Shown: positions 9,294-21,320 of the stretch, piece after piece | Numbering within the stretch: position 1 is the stretch's first letter | Layout of the letters: every line of letters begins with the position of its first letter | NCBI GenBank assembly: GCA_947493035.1 | Contig: CANLOW010000001.1 | Span: 558,001 to 622,000 of the forward strand | Direction: 5' to 3' | DNA: 64,000 nt | DNA from: an uncultured Aquimarina sp. | GTDB taxonomy: Bacteria; Bacteroidota; Bacteroidia; Flavobacteriales; Flavobacteriaceae | Made by a program: the position numbers and the translations under genes | Notes under the pieces: model-generated | Told to the model about the DNA's origin: nothing | What the model saw: only the letters and a program-made list of their open reading frames with translations | The model's database searches: none

Positions 9294-11471
9294 TTACTTT
9301 ACAATAAACTTTTGAGTTTCTTGATTAATTGTTATAAAATAAACTCCTATAGCTAGACCTGAAGTATTTATCGAGGCTTTACCGTTATTTCCTTTAATAA
9401 TCATAACTACTTTTCCTGTGAAATCGGAAACTACTACATCTTCTACTGTTCCAGAAACAGTTACACTATCTCCCGCTACTACAGGGTTTGGATATATTTT
9501 AACTTCTAATTCTTCCACCGACAGCGATTGTATATCTTTATTTCCGCTACAGTTTTCAATTAAGTTCCAGTCACCATCAGCTCTCTTTTCATACAATATT
9601 CCTCCGTTAATTACACGCTCTCCAACAGAGTAACTGTTAGAATCGCCATTGAATTGAGGAGCATTACTACAAGTTACTGCCCCACCAGTGTTACCACCTC
9701 CTGAACCAGCAAAAACACTTACTTGATCCATATGCAAGAAATTATTGCCTCTCAATTGTATTCTAACTACTCGTCCAGTTGCATTTACATTATAGTCCGT
9801 TCCATTAGCAGAAGGTGATCCATTTACAGTAACTGTTCTAACTACATTTCCTCCACGCTGGTTGTACACTACAATATTGAAATCTGTTAAACGATTAGCA
9901 CAACAATTTCCTCTATTCCAAACCCTAACCTGTCCAATATTTTGTATTGAACCTAAATCAACTTCCCACCAAGCCCCTTGTTGTCTATTGGTGTGGTTAA
10001 ACGTACTACCGATACCGTCAACTACTCTTCCTGATCCAAATCTATTAGTGTTGTTTTGATATGTACTAGATTGAAAAGTGTCCTTTCCTAAAGCTAAATC
10101 TTCACTACTAGATCCACCACCAGTATTTCCACCACCGCTTGATCCACAATTTTCTATTAAATTCCAACCAGTAGCTGTACGCTCATAAAGATTGTTATCT
10201 GATGTATTTACAACTCGATCACCTGGCGAATAACTGTTATCGTCACCATTATAATCTGGAGCAGTATCACAAGTAGTCCCTGCGCTACCACCACCAGCAT
10301 TTCCTCCGCCGTTTCCGTTTGGTTTATATACACGGATCCAATCTACCAACATGTTATTGTTATTGAAGTTTTGGATTTCGGTATTGTTTGGAGAGCGATT
10401 AGCTGCTGCTTGCCAACTTTGATCTTCTACATTGATAATGATATCCATTTGACGTGTAAAACGTCTTCCGTTGTTCAAATAATTAAATGGATCTATTACA
10501 CTAATATTAGAAGCATTTTTTGCAGTATCTAATCTACTTTGTGAAAAGCCACCTGCTATACCTCCACTTATAGTCATCGCTTGAAAACCATCTGCTCCTC
10601 TATTTAATTGTCCATCTTGTCCAGTACTAGTTACCCCTGCAGGGTAGGTATACTCCCAACGACCGTCTACTACTTTAGAAGCGATTGCGTCATTATCTAA
10701 AATACGTACTACCTGACCATCAATATAATATTCTAGTATTGTTGGAGATTTCCAATATACACCGATGCGAACAGTTCTTCCTCCCCAAGTATTTACGTTA
10801 CTTTGTCTATACCAGCTATTGAAATCACTAGGTTGATAATCTCTAAAATTTGGAGGTCTAATAAACACGTGATGGCTTAAGTGAATTCTCTCTGCAAAAA
10901 ATTGGTTTCTACCATCGTTTCCTGCACCACCGTAAGCTTCAATGATATCAATTTCTTCTTTATCATCGGGACTTAATAACCAAATATCAGAAGCCAATGA
11001 AGAATTCATAATCTTTACACGTGCTTCTACAAAAACAGGATAGATTATGCGTTGCTTAGAAGTAATACACCCTGCTAAAGTTTCTGGTCTCGTGATGTTT
11101 TGCCCTCCAAAATCAAAACTTTTCGTGTAAGGTGTACTAGTATTGTTGTTAAAAAAGCGACGAGATGCCCATATGTTTAGGTTACCTCCAGAAACAGAAC
11201 AATGATTGCGTTCCCAATTGGTGGCTCCAGGCCCTTCGAAAGCATTATGAAAAAAGTTATTCCATTTATTTTGCCCTGGGGGTCCAAAATCTGCATTTGC
11301 TGTAGTCGGATTAAAGGTATAGTTAAAATCATCCGATACATTTGTTTGTAATTGCCAATTGCTAGCGTTACCTAATCTCGAAGGAAGCGGCGTTCCTCCA
11401 AAATCTAATTGAGCGTATGTAGTAAGGCTCACCAGTGCCATTAACCACACAAAAAAACTAGTTGTTTTCAT
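9294..11471 (-). CDS. Secreted GH16 beta-agarase/porphyranase-type enzyme with duplicated Cys modules, F5/8C domain and T9SS tail
   Basis: Endo-acting galactan hydrolase for agar-type polysaccharide outside the cell. Signal peptide (1-20). The GH16 jelly roll is about 25-384, with the catalytic EIDIIE motif in 'KEEIDIIEAYGG' (about 171-176; nucleophile Glu, assisting Asp, acid/base Glu). Next is a short Cys-bracketed module (about 399-441, starting CDTAPDYNGDDNSYSPGDRV), an F5/8 type C (discoidin, CBM32/47-like) domain (about 455-590), a second copy of the Cys module (about 599-639) and a T9SS type A sorting domain (about 654-725, 'VKIYPNPV'). Gly-rich linkers separate the domains. It is divergent from the GH2 beta-galactosidase and shares a palindromic operator with it. 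GH16 class and catalytic motif are secure; agar versus porphyran preference is not readable. Confidence 0.9.
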   Translation of the reverse strand: MKTTSFFVWLMALVSLTTYAQLDFGGTPLPSRLGNASNWQLQTNVSDDFNYTFNPTTANADFGPPGQNKWNNFFHNAFEGPGATNWERNHCSVSGGNLNIWASRRFFNNNTSTPYTKSFDFGGQNITRPETLAGCITSKQRIIYPVFVEARVKIMNSSLASDIWLLSPDDKEEIDIIEAYGGAGNDGRNQFFAERIHLSHHVFIRPPNFRDYQPSDFNSWYRQSNVNTWGGRTVRIGVYWKSPTILEYYIDGQVVRILDNDAIASKVVDGRWEYTYPAGVTSTGQDGQLNRGADGFQAMTISGGIAGGFSQSRLDTAKNASNISVIDPFNYLNNGRRFTRQMDIIINVEDQSWQAAANRSPNNTEIQNFNNNNMLVDWIRVYKPNGNGGGNAGGGSAGTTCDTAPDYNGDDNSYSPGDRVVNTSDNNLYERTATGWNLIENCGSSGGGNTGGGSSSEDLALGKDTFQSSTYQNNTNRFGSGRVVDGIGSTFNHTNRQQGAWWEVDLGSIQNIGQVRVWNRGNCCANRLTDFNIVVYNQRGGNVVRTVTVNGSPSANGTDYNVNATGRVVRIQLRGNNFLHMDQVSVFAGSGGGNTGGAVTCSNAPQFNGDSNSYSVGERVINGGILYEKRADGDWNLIENCSGNKDIQSLSVEELEVKIYPNPVVAGDSVTVSGTVEDVVVSDFTGKVVMIIKGNNGKASINTSGLAIGVYFITINQETQKFIVK

Positions 11472-11586
11472 ATTATAGGGAGTTTAGTTGTTACTAAATC
11501 ATACCATTTAGAATTTGTCATATCTAAATAGCATTTCCTACCAATATTAAATCCAATAACCAAATTAATGATAAATTTTACTTACT

Positions 11587-11612
11587 AATAAACGAAAACG
11601 TTTTCGTTTATT
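11587..11612. promoter_or_regulatory. 26-bp perfect palindrome, LacI-type operator between GH16 and GH2 genes
   Basis: Perfect dyad centred on AACGTT, with core CGAAAACGTTTTCG. It lies in the divergent intergenic region, 115 bases from the GH16 ATG and 105 bases from the GH2 ATG, so one protein could control both. The CpG-centred symmetric form is typical of LacI/GalR-family operators. The same 12-base core recurs before the second GH16 gene at 48631-48642. The regulator is not in the window. Confidence 0.75.
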
Positions 11613-11705
11613 GATTTGATAAAATACAGAACTTTTAAATCTGCCTACTCTTGTCTACCACAAAAAGAAAACATCAACAAATTAGTATATATTAGTTTAA
11701 TATAA

Positions 11706-14813
<3,108 letters not shown>

Positions 14814-14888
14814 ACTCTACAATATTTTCTTGTACACTTTATTTCAATAATGTATATTTGCAATCCTTGAAAAATACGCGAGTATTTT

Positions 14889-14962
14889 GGTCCTATAGCT
14901 CAGCTGGTTAGAGCACCTGACTCATAATCAGGGGGTCCATGGTTCGAGCCCATGTGGGACCA
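14889..14962 (+). tRNA. tRNA with CAU anticodon, probably tRNA-Ile2 (lysidine type)
   Basis: The complete cloverleaf can be folded by eye: acceptor GGTCCTA/TGGGACC, D arm GCTC/GAGC, anticodon stem CCTGA/TCAGG with loop CTCATAA (anticodon CAT at 14923-14925), T arm CATGG/CCATG with loop TTCGAGC, discriminator A. CCA is not encoded. The C4-G69 and C5-G68 acceptor pairs resemble E. coli tRNA-Ile2 (a TilS substrate) and differ from elongator tRNA-Met (U4, A5), so Ile2 is favoured over Met. An initiator tRNA is unlikely, since the first pair is G-C. Confidence 0.93.
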
Positions 14963-14965
14963 CAG

Positions 14966-15007
14966 AAAACCCTTCAAAACATTTGTTTTGAAGGGTTTTT
15001 CTTTTTT
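14966..15007 (+). terminator. Terminator of the tRNA gene
   Basis: 15-bp perfect stem (14966-14980 / 14985-14999) with loop ATTT, followed by TTTTTCTTTTTT. It begins 4 bases after the tRNA. Two short frames that cross it are chance readings. Confidence 0.85.
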
Positions 15008-15188
15008 AAGAATCAGAGATCTACGCACTATTATATTATTCTTACAAATAAGACTTTCTTTCAAAATAACTTCCCTAAAGAATCTAAGACAAATAGCGCT
15101 TTATTTTCGATTAAAAACTTTTTTGAATCATATCAATTCTGATGTGTCCGAAAAAAGCTACTTATGATTACAAGGCTACATTTTTAGG

Positions 15189-15196
15189 TAATTTTG
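15189..15196 (+). promoter_or_regulatory. -7 element before the beta-helix protein gene
   Basis: TAATTTTG matches TAnnTTTG and lies 51 bases before the ATG. No TTG at the right distance was seen, so this is only a half-supported promoter. Confidence 0.35.
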
Positions 15197-15247
15197 TTTC
15201 TGCTCATTTTTTTCAAACAAATTAATAACTAATTAAAAAATCAACTC

Positions 15248-17842
15248 ATGAAAACCAAGAGAAACTCAAAAGTTGCTCAGTTCTTTTGTGCCTTGTTTTT
15301 GATCACACTTTCTTCAAAAGCACAACAAGTTTTCACATTAAATGGAGGATATAAATCATTCCCAGCTCAAGAAGCAGGAACTCCCGACTTTCCTAATGGA
15401 AATGTACTTGTTCGGAGAGCTCCTTCTCCAACTGGTAATGTCGATCAGATACGACAAACATTAAACGCGGCAACAATACCCGACGATGTAATACAATCTA
15501 GACTTACCGAAGGCCCTTTGGCGGGGCATATTGCACAAATGCCTGCTGTTATTTCTACAGCAAATGCCTTAAATGGTCGTCCACAAACAGCTAATGTGTC
15601 TAATGCTATCATCATCAATAGTACAGCCATCTTAAACAACAATAGAAACAGGATTGGAAACAATAATACCGAGACCTACATATTTAGAGGTAACGTTAAT
15701 GTAAATGACCCAATCGTAGTAGGATCTAATAAAACATTTTGGATTGACGGTCGAGTAACGTACACTGGTCCTGAAAGACCGTTGGCAAATACCGATGCGT
15801 TAAGTCCTATTCCAATCATTAGAGATGGAATTTTCAGAATGGTTGGTAAACGAAACATTAAAATCAACGGAACAAAAAGAGGTCTTGTCGATTGTAAGTC
15901 TCGTCTTCCATTTGCATATGCCTTAAACTCTAGGGAAATCACAGTTGTTGGCAATGAAGTTATCAATGGGTTCAATAGTATTTTTATGCACCAAACCCGA
16001 GAGGTTACCATTGAAAATAACTTTCTGTATAATAATGTACGAAGAGCCATGCACATCATTGCTGTAAATGGGTATTCTATTAAAAATAACCTATGCTACA
16101 TCAATCATTTAGATGGAATTGACATTGACGCTTTTACACAAAATGGAAGGGTTGATCTTAATGTAGTCGTAGGAGTTAATTTTCGCTTTATGCTTTGGAC
16201 CGAAATCGATGCTCACGATAATATCCTAGATAACAACGTTGCTATCCATTTAGAAGGAAGAAAAGCACGTGGTGTTGGTGGTATGCAAGAAAATGGAACG
16301 GAAAACTCAAGAAGAGGTGTTGGTAATTTTCAAGGTTCAAGAAATAATGACTGGATAAACAACCATGTATTTTACCCAGAAAAATTTAGAGATGGAATTG
16401 TAATGCGTAGAGATAGATTCATACAACACAATACGATCAATTTTGTAAATAACTATGTTTGGAGTGTTGAAGGTAATGTACAAAGACACAATCCTAAACC
16501 TCAAAACAACATTACAAATGATGTCCGATTCCTAACATTAAATAATCCTTCGCAAGGGAACAGACCCAACCCAACCAACCTTTACCCTAATGGTGGCCCT
16601 GAAGTACTTATCAATAACGCTCCTGATAATTTAACTGGTGACGAAATACGTGTAACTCCAGGCTTATTTGGCGGTGGCGGCGGAGATCCTGATCCAGGAA
16701 ATCAAAACGCGATTGCTATTCCAGGGACTATTCAAGTAGAAAATTTTACGGGTAAATCGGGAAGTGTAAGAACAGAAAACACTCCGAATTCGAATGGTCA
16801 GAATCTTGGTTTTATAAGAAATGGGGACAATGCTAGATATCAAATTAATGTTGATAGAACAGGCACTTATATTGTTAATGCATATGTTTCAAGTAATGGT
16901 GTAGGTGGTACCATAACATTTAGAGCTAACAATAGTAATGCCGAACAAGTAACTGTTACATCAAACAACAACTGGCATAATTATGTTAAAGTGGAGACTG
17001 AAGTAACTTTAAATGCAGGAAACCAAGAGTTACAGTTGAATTTTAATGGGCCTAATGGATTTTTGTATAATGTGGATCGTATAGAAATCGAAAGGTCCAA
17101 TACGCCTCCTGTTGTCAGAAATACTACATTATCACCTGTAGATGACTCCTATTTACAAGGCTCGACTAACTTTAATTCGAATGTATTGAGAGTTGAAAAT
17201 GGAAGAAGAATTAGTTATTTGAAATTTGATTTAAGACAAATTAATGGGACTATAAATACTGCCTCATTAGAATTAACGGTATCTGGAGATCCTGGAAATG
17301 GAAGCATTAAAGTATACCGAGGAAATTCGAATAATTGGACTGAAACAAATTTAAACAATGGCAATAGACCTGGAAGAGGTGCAGAATTAGGTAGTTTAAA
17401 CAAAAACTACCCTCTTAATAGTAAAGAAACGTTTACATTATTAAATTTACAACGCTCTAATTTTATAACATTAATTGTTGAAATGAGCCAAGGTAATGAT
17501 GTTAGTTTTGCTTCTTCAGAAAGCTCTAATGGTCCACAACTAAATATTTCATACACTGAGTCAGGTTCTAAATCTACAACGAGTATTGACAAAAATGTTA
17601 TCCAAGTGTTCCCAAATCCAACAACTGATTTTATTGAAGTAGCTACCTCTAATGGCGACCTAATTATTGAAAATATAAGTATTTATGACATCAACGGAAC
17701 TTATTTAGGTGAATTAACTACATCTGGAAATCGTTACAACGTATCTTCTCTAAGCACTGGCATCTACCTGATTAAAGCAATATTAAAGAATACATCGTCT
17801 AATACACTTCAGACTGAAATCATTAAGATTATAAAAAAGTAA
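15248..17842 (+). CDS. Secreted right-handed beta-helix protein with CBM6, DNRLRE (CBM96-like) and T9SS sorting domain
   Basis: Likely polysaccharide-active enzyme or binding protein; I do not recognise the exact family. Signal peptide (1-26). Residues about 110-450 show Asn-rich short strand repeats of a parallel beta-helix ('NSREITVVGNEVINGFNS', 'REVTIENNFLYNNVRRAM', 'NGYSIKNNLCYINHLDGI'), as in PL6, GH82 and related folds. A GGGGGDPDPG linker leads to a CBM6 (about 489-615, 'IQVENFTGKSGSVRTE...GDNARYQINV'). Then follows a DNRLRE domain (about 622-775, 'SYLKFDLRQINGTINTASL') and a T9SS sorting domain (about 783-864, 'IQVFPNPTTDFIEV'). The neighbouring GH2 and GH16 genes suggest a galactan target. 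A lyase or a hydrolase such as GH82 are both possible; no catalytic residue can be named. Confidence 0.85.
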   Translation: MKTKRNSKVAQFFCALFLITLSSKAQQVFTLNGGYKSFPAQEAGTPDFPNGNVLVRRAPSPTGNVDQIRQTLNAATIPDDVIQSRLTEGPLAGHIAQMPAVISTANALNGRPQTANVSNAIIINSTAILNNNRNRIGNNNTETYIFRGNVNVNDPIVVGSNKTFWIDGRVTYTGPERPLANTDALSPIPIIRDGIFRMVGKRNIKINGTKRGLVDCKSRLPFAYALNSREITVVGNEVINGFNSIFMHQTREVTIENNFLYNNVRRAMHIIAVNGYSIKNNLCYINHLDGIDIDAFTQNGRVDLNVVVGVNFRFMLWTEIDAHDNILDNNVAIHLEGRKARGVGGMQENGTENSRRGVGNFQGSRNNDWINNHVFYPEKFRDGIVMRRDRFIQHNTINFVNNYVWSVEGNVQRHNPKPQNNITNDVRFLTLNNPSQGNRPNPTNLYPNGGPEVLINNAPDNLTGDEIRVTPGLFGGGGGDPDPGNQNAIAIPGTIQVENFTGKSGSVRTENTPNSNGQNLGFIRNGDNARYQINVDRTGTYIVNAYVSSNGVGGTITFRANNSNAEQVTVTSNNNWHNYVKVETEVTLNAGNQELQLNFNGPNGFLYNVDRIEIERSNTPPVVRNTTLSPVDDSYLQGSTNFNSNVLRVENGRRISYLKFDLRQINGTINTASLELTVSGDPGNGSIKVYRGNSNNWTETNLNNGNRPGRGAELGSLNKNYPLNSKETFTLLNLQRSNFITLIVEMSQGNDVSFASSESSNGPQLNISYTESGSKSTTSIDKNVIQVFPNPTTDFIEVATSNGDLIIENISIYDINGTYLGELTTSGNRYNVSSLSTGIYLIKAILKNTSSNTLQTEIIKIIKK

Positions 17843-17892
17843 TCTCATAAAATTAGGACACTTCTTAACGATCGTTCTGATAAACATATACC

Positions 17893-17935
17893 AAGAGGTC
17901 TATCTGAAAAATGATTTCAGGTAGACCTCTTTATA
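17893..17935 (+). terminator. Terminator after the beta-helix gene
   Basis: 17-bp stem (17893-17909 / 17915-17931) with a single G-U wobble and loop AATGA, followed by TTATATT. It begins 51 bases after the stop. Confidence 0.75.
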
Positions 17936-18113
17936 TTCCTATCCTTAGTCTATTCAATAGAGCAACCAACTGCTTCAAGTCAAACCTCAGGAGTAGACTG
18001 TCTAAAATTATTATTTTTTAAGTATTAAGAAGACACCAAGAAATTCAATCATTAATCTGAGATTAAATATTCAAAGTCAATAAGCTATTCTAAAAAACCT
18101 TTTTATTAATCAC

Positions 18114-18121
18114 TAACTTTG
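18114..18121 (+). promoter_or_regulatory. -7 element of the rbfA promoter
   Basis: TAACTTTG fits TAnnTTTG, 19 bases before the rbfA ATG. The upstream sequence is A/T rich without an obvious TTG box. Confidence 0.4.
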
Positions 18122-18140
18122 CAAAACTTATATATGATTT

Positions 18141-18536
18141 ATGTTGGAGACCAATAGACAGAAAAAAATAGCCGGAGTACTACAAAATGATATTGCTAAT
18201 GTGATTACACAAGCCTTACGTAGCGCAGGTGTGAAAAACATTTTGGTATCTGTAACTAAAGTTCGCGTTACTACAGATTTAAGTATTTCTAAAGTATACC
18301 TAAGTGTGTTTCCTCATGAAAAGGCAGAAGAAATTCTATCTGAAATTAATGAAGTAAAACATCAGATTAAGCATCAAGTCGCATTATTGACTAAAAATCA
18401 ACTACGACGCATGCCTGATTTAGAGTTCTTTATCGATGATTCTCTAGAACATATTGAAAAATTAGATCAAGCTATTAAAGGAAATGAAAACCCTATCTTA
18501 GATCAAGATTTATTAGAACGCCGAAAAAAGAGATAA
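18141..18536 (+). CDS. rbfA: Ribosome-binding factor A
   Basis: Assists late 30S maturation and 16S rRNA 5'-end processing. The single KH-like domain spans nearly all 131 residues: N-terminal helix 'ETNRQKKIAGVLQNDIANVITQ', strand 'LVSVTKVRVTTDLSISKVYLSVFP', and the late 'RRMPDLEFFIDDSLEHIEKLDQ' segment typical of the family. It is followed after one base by the TTG of the LolC/E-type permease gene, so the two form an operon, a pairing I recall from other flavobacteria. Confidence 0.95.
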   Translation: MLETNRQKKIAGVLQNDIANVITQALRSAGVKNILVSVTKVRVTTDLSISKVYLSVFPHEKAEEILSEINEVKHQIKHQVALLTKNQLRRMPDLEFFIDDSLEHIEKLDQAIKGNENPILDQDLLERRKKR

Positions 18537-18537
18537 G

Positions 18538-19734
18538 TTGAAATTCCCTGTCTACATTGCAAAACGCTACCTTTTTTCTAAAGGAAGCACCAATGTTATC
18601 AATGTCACTACTATAATTGCAGCTATTGGAATTTTAGTAGGCGCTACATGTTTATTTGTGGTATTATCTGGGTTTGATGGATTACGCCAATTACATGCTA
18701 ATTTCACTACTATTGCTGATCCAGACTTTAAAGCTTTTCCTAAGAAAGGGAAAAATTTTTCGATCACAGAAAAGCAAGCACAACAATTAAAAGACAACCC
18801 AGCTATCGTTGCTTTCTCTACTACGATCGAACATCAAGTCTTGCTAAACTATAAAGAGAAAAGACAAGCTGCATTTATTAAAGGAGTAGACAAGTATTAC
18901 GGAGAAGTGATAGCTATCGATTCGATATTAGCTTATGGTCAATGGAAAACTGATAATATGTTTAATACAGTTATTGGGAATCAAATAAGCAATCATTTAG
19001 CCTTAGGGATCAACAATTTTGAAAACCCATTAGAAATATATGTTCCTAAAGTTGGTAAAGGGCAAATTATAAATCCTCAAAATGCTTTTAGACGTGAAAC
19101 TTTAGTGGTTAGCGGGATCTACCAATTGACCAATGAACTTGACAAAAAATACATTTTCACAAACATAGACCTCGCCAGAAAACTTTTAAACATCAAAAAT
19201 ACCAAGGTTACTAATATTGAATTCAGAATAGACTCAAAAGCTGATATCCAAAAAGTAACTGAAGATATTTACCGCATATTTAATTATGAAATAGATCTTA
19301 AAAGTCGTTTGCAGTTAAATGATGCTATGTACAAAATGCTAAACAGCGAAAACCTTATGGTTTATTTTGTCTTTACGTTGGTCTTAATCATAGCCTTATT
19401 TAACCTTATTGGAGCTATGATTATGATGATTATCGACAAGAAAAACAATATCCAAACCCTATTAAAACTAGGCGCTACAACAACTAACATCAAACAAATT
19501 TTCTTCTACCAAGGAATGTTAATGACGACTATCGTTGGCCTTACAGGAATTTTTATTGGCATACTATTAATCATTGCTCAACAAAAAATTGGACTTGTGA
19601 TGATTGCGTACAATTTACCTTATCCAACGGCACTAAATATTGTAAACATTTTTAAGGTCTTAGGTACACTAGTCGTCCTTGGCATATTAGCCTCTTTAAT
19701 CTCAATTACCAGTATAAAAAAAGAGGTTTCCTAA
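18538..19734 (+). CDS. LolC/LolE-type ABC transporter permease (FtsX/MacB family)
   Basis: Inner-membrane permease that, by family, releases lipoproteins for transport to the outer membrane. N-terminal 'FPVYIAKRYLFSKGSTNVINVTTIIAAIGILVGATCLF' (the family's 'a.RYL' entry plus helix 1), a periplasmic core domain (about 50-265), then three C-terminal helices (about 275-300, 320-350, 370-392) forming the FtsX domain. The start is a TTG directly behind the rbfA stop; it gives the conserved N terminus MKFPVYIAKRYL, and no upstream ATG would fit. No LolD ATPase lies next to it. Confidence 0.88.
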   Translation: MKFPVYIAKRYLFSKGSTNVINVTTIIAAIGILVGATCLFVVLSGFDGLRQLHANFTTIADPDFKAFPKKGKNFSITEKQAQQLKDNPAIVAFSTTIEHQVLLNYKEKRQAAFIKGVDKYYGEVIAIDSILAYGQWKTDNMFNTVIGNQISNHLALGINNFENPLEIYVPKVGKGQIINPQNAFRRETLVVSGIYQLTNELDKKYIFTNIDLARKLLNIKNTKVTNIEFRIDSKADIQKVTEDIYRIFNYEIDLKSRLQLNDAMYKMLNSENLMVYFVFTLVLIIALFNLIGAMIMMIIDKKNNIQTLLKLGATTTNIKQIFFYQGMLMTTIVGLTGIFIGILLIIAQQKIGLVMIAYNLPYPTALNIVNIFKVLGTLVVLGILASLISITSIKKEVS

Positions 19735-19916
19735 GAGGAGATCCCATAGACTGTTTATCTATTTAATTACTTGCTATTTTAAACACAAACTTTCGACTCC
19801 AAACAGAATTCGATATGATACGAAAACGGAATGAAATCGAAAGCGCTATGATTTAACCTATCATTGAGCAACTAAGGGTTGATGCCTAATGAAGTAATTA
19901 AAATTATATAATCAAT

Positions 19917-20492
19917 TTAGAATACCAAATCAACTATAATATCAAATTCATCATAGATTGCTTTATCTTTCAATCCTTCAAAGAAATTAGCTGAACCATA
20001 TTTTACTCCATATTTTGTTCTATCAATTTTCAAAGAGGCTGTAGCCTTATTCCCATAGATTGAAATTTCAAACTTTACAGGATTTGTTTTCCCTTTTACA
20101 GTTAAATCTGCTGTTACAGCATAAGCATTCTTACTAATCGCTTTTACTGCAGTAAAATCTATTTTTGCAGCTGTATGCGACTCAACTCCAAAAAAATCAT
20201 CAGACCTTAAATGCCCTTCAAGCTTGTTTTTATATTCTCCTTGTAAATCTGTTACATGAATAGAAGTCATATCAATAACAATCGATCCTCCTGTTAATTG
20301 ATCTCCATCAAATGATAAACTTCCAGATTGAATACCAATAGTTCCCTCGTGTGAACCTGTTACTTTGTATCCTTTCCAAGTAACTTTACTATCAGAAGTT
20401 TTAATAGCTTTATCACTTCCTAATACATTAAAAGAAAGGGTTAATACTGCTAGCGCCGCTAATGCCGCTATTTTTCTAATGATACTTTTCAT
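19917..20492 (-). CDS. YceI family exported lipid-binding-type protein
   Basis: Lipocalin-like beta-barrel of the YceI family, which binds polyisoprenoid-type lipids. The start is set at ATG 20492, giving signal peptide MKSIIRKIAALAALAVLTLS; an in-frame ATG nine codons upstream would spoil it. Mature motifs: 'DSKVTWKGYKVTGSHEGTIG', 'GGSIVIDMTSIHVTD', 'LEGHLRSDDFFGVESH', 'DRTKYGVKYGS'. Length 191 residues is normal. A Crp/Fnr-type regulator is encoded 145 bases upstream on the same strand, and a 14-bp palindrome lies between them, so local control is possible. Confidence 0.9.
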   Translation of the reverse strand: MKSIIRKIAALAALAVLTLSFNVLGSDKAIKTSDSKVTWKGYKVTGSHEGTIGIQSGSLSFDGDQLTGGSIVIDMTSIHVTDLQGEYKNKLEGHLRSDDFFGVESHTAAKIDFTAVKAISKNAYAVTADLTVKGKTNPVKFEISIYGNKATASLKIDRTKYGVKYGSANFFEGLKDKAIYDEFDIIVDLVF

Positions 20493-20546
20493 CTTTATCT
20501 TTTTAAAATTGTTTTCCAAAATTCAGAAAATGCCATTTTAAAAAAA

Positions 20547-20560
20547 TTAATCTAGATTAA
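20547..20560. promoter_or_regulatory. 14-bp palindrome upstream of yceI, possible operator
   Basis: TTAATCTAGATTAA is a perfect dyad 55 bases upstream of the yceI ATG, in the gap that follows the Crp/Fnr-type regulator gene. It is a candidate binding site only; AT-rich dyads of this size can arise by chance. Confidence 0.35.
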
Positions 20561-20637
20561 CATATGAAGTATTTAACGAAATTTTATCACCCTCATCAAA
20601 AAGATATCACACCCTAAGGCTTGACTTTAAAGTGTAA

Positions 20638-21222
20638 TCATCCTAACTCTTTTTTCATTTTACTTAAAAATTCTTTAGTAATCCCTAAATAAGAAGCTAC
20701 CATGTATTGAGGCACCATAACCTCCACACTTGCATACCTTTCTCTAAATTGCAAGTATCTTTCTTTAGCCGTCAAACTAAATCCATCCACTATTCTTTTC
20801 TGCGCTACGACAAGAGCTTTCTCTAGCTTTTTTTTAAATACACGTTCTAATCTTGGTATTACTTGTAGCAATTGCTCTTGCTTATCAAATGAAAGTATGA
20901 TTACCTCTGTGTTAGCTAAACATTGGATATTATAATCTGCTACCTCTTGGGTTATAAAACTTTTTATATCGGAAACCCACCAATCACTTATACCGAAGTT
21001 GATGGTATGTTCAACCCCTTTTTGATCTGAATAATAAATCCGCACACAGCCAGAAACTATAAAAAAGGTCTCTTTACACACATTTCCGGAACGCAATAGG
21101 TATTCTCCTTTCTTAAAACTCCCTATACTAACGAATGAAGCTATTTGTAATTTCTCTAAATTCGAAAGCGGCGTGTCTTTTTCAAAATGCACTAATAAAG
21201 ATTCGACTTCAGAAACATTCAT
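20638..21222 (-). CDS. Crp/Fnr family transcriptional regulator
   Basis: Has an N-terminal cyclic-nucleotide-binding fold (about 15-125; 'FKKGEYLLRSGNVCKETFFIVSGCVRIYY') and a short C-terminal region that is the remnant helix-turn-helix (about 140-190; 'VPQYMVASYLGITKEFLSKMKKEL'). The cNMP phosphate cassette with Arg/Ser is not evident, so the ligand is unclear. At 194 residues it belongs to the short Bacteroidota group of this family, often beside stress or YceI-type genes. It probably controls yceI downstream, which is inference from position only. Confidence 0.88.
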   Translation of the reverse strand: MNVSEVESLLVHFEKDTPLSNLEKLQIASFVSIGSFKKGEYLLRSGNVCKETFFIVSGCVRIYYSDQKGVEHTINFGISDWWVSDIKSFITQEVADYNIQCLANTEVIILSFDKQEQLLQVIPRLERVFKKKLEKALVVAQKRIVDGFSLTAKERYLQFRERYASVEVMVPQYMVASYLGITKEFLSKMKKELG

Positions 21223-21263
21223 TACTTAATTAAATTCATTTGATTAATGGCATAATGTTAAAC

Positions 21264-21297
21264 AAAAAACCTCGAATCAGCAATGAAACGAGGTTTG
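21264..21297 (-). terminator. Terminator of glyS
   Basis: Stem AACCTCG (21268-21274) / CGAGGTT (21289-21295) with an A-run at 21264-21269, giving a U-tract on the minus strand. It is 25 bases beyond the glyS stop. Confidence 0.75.
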
Positions 21298-21320
21298 TAT
21301 TATATATTGAAAAGCTGAAT

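Noticed and set aside
14939..15167. Two frames of 67 and 71 residues starting in the tRNA
   Set aside because: They run through the tRNA 3' end and its terminator, so they are chance readings.
19819..19836. ACGAAAACGG near 19820 as a third copy of the LacI-type operator
   Set aside because: Only half of the palindrome is present and no galactan gene is adjacent.
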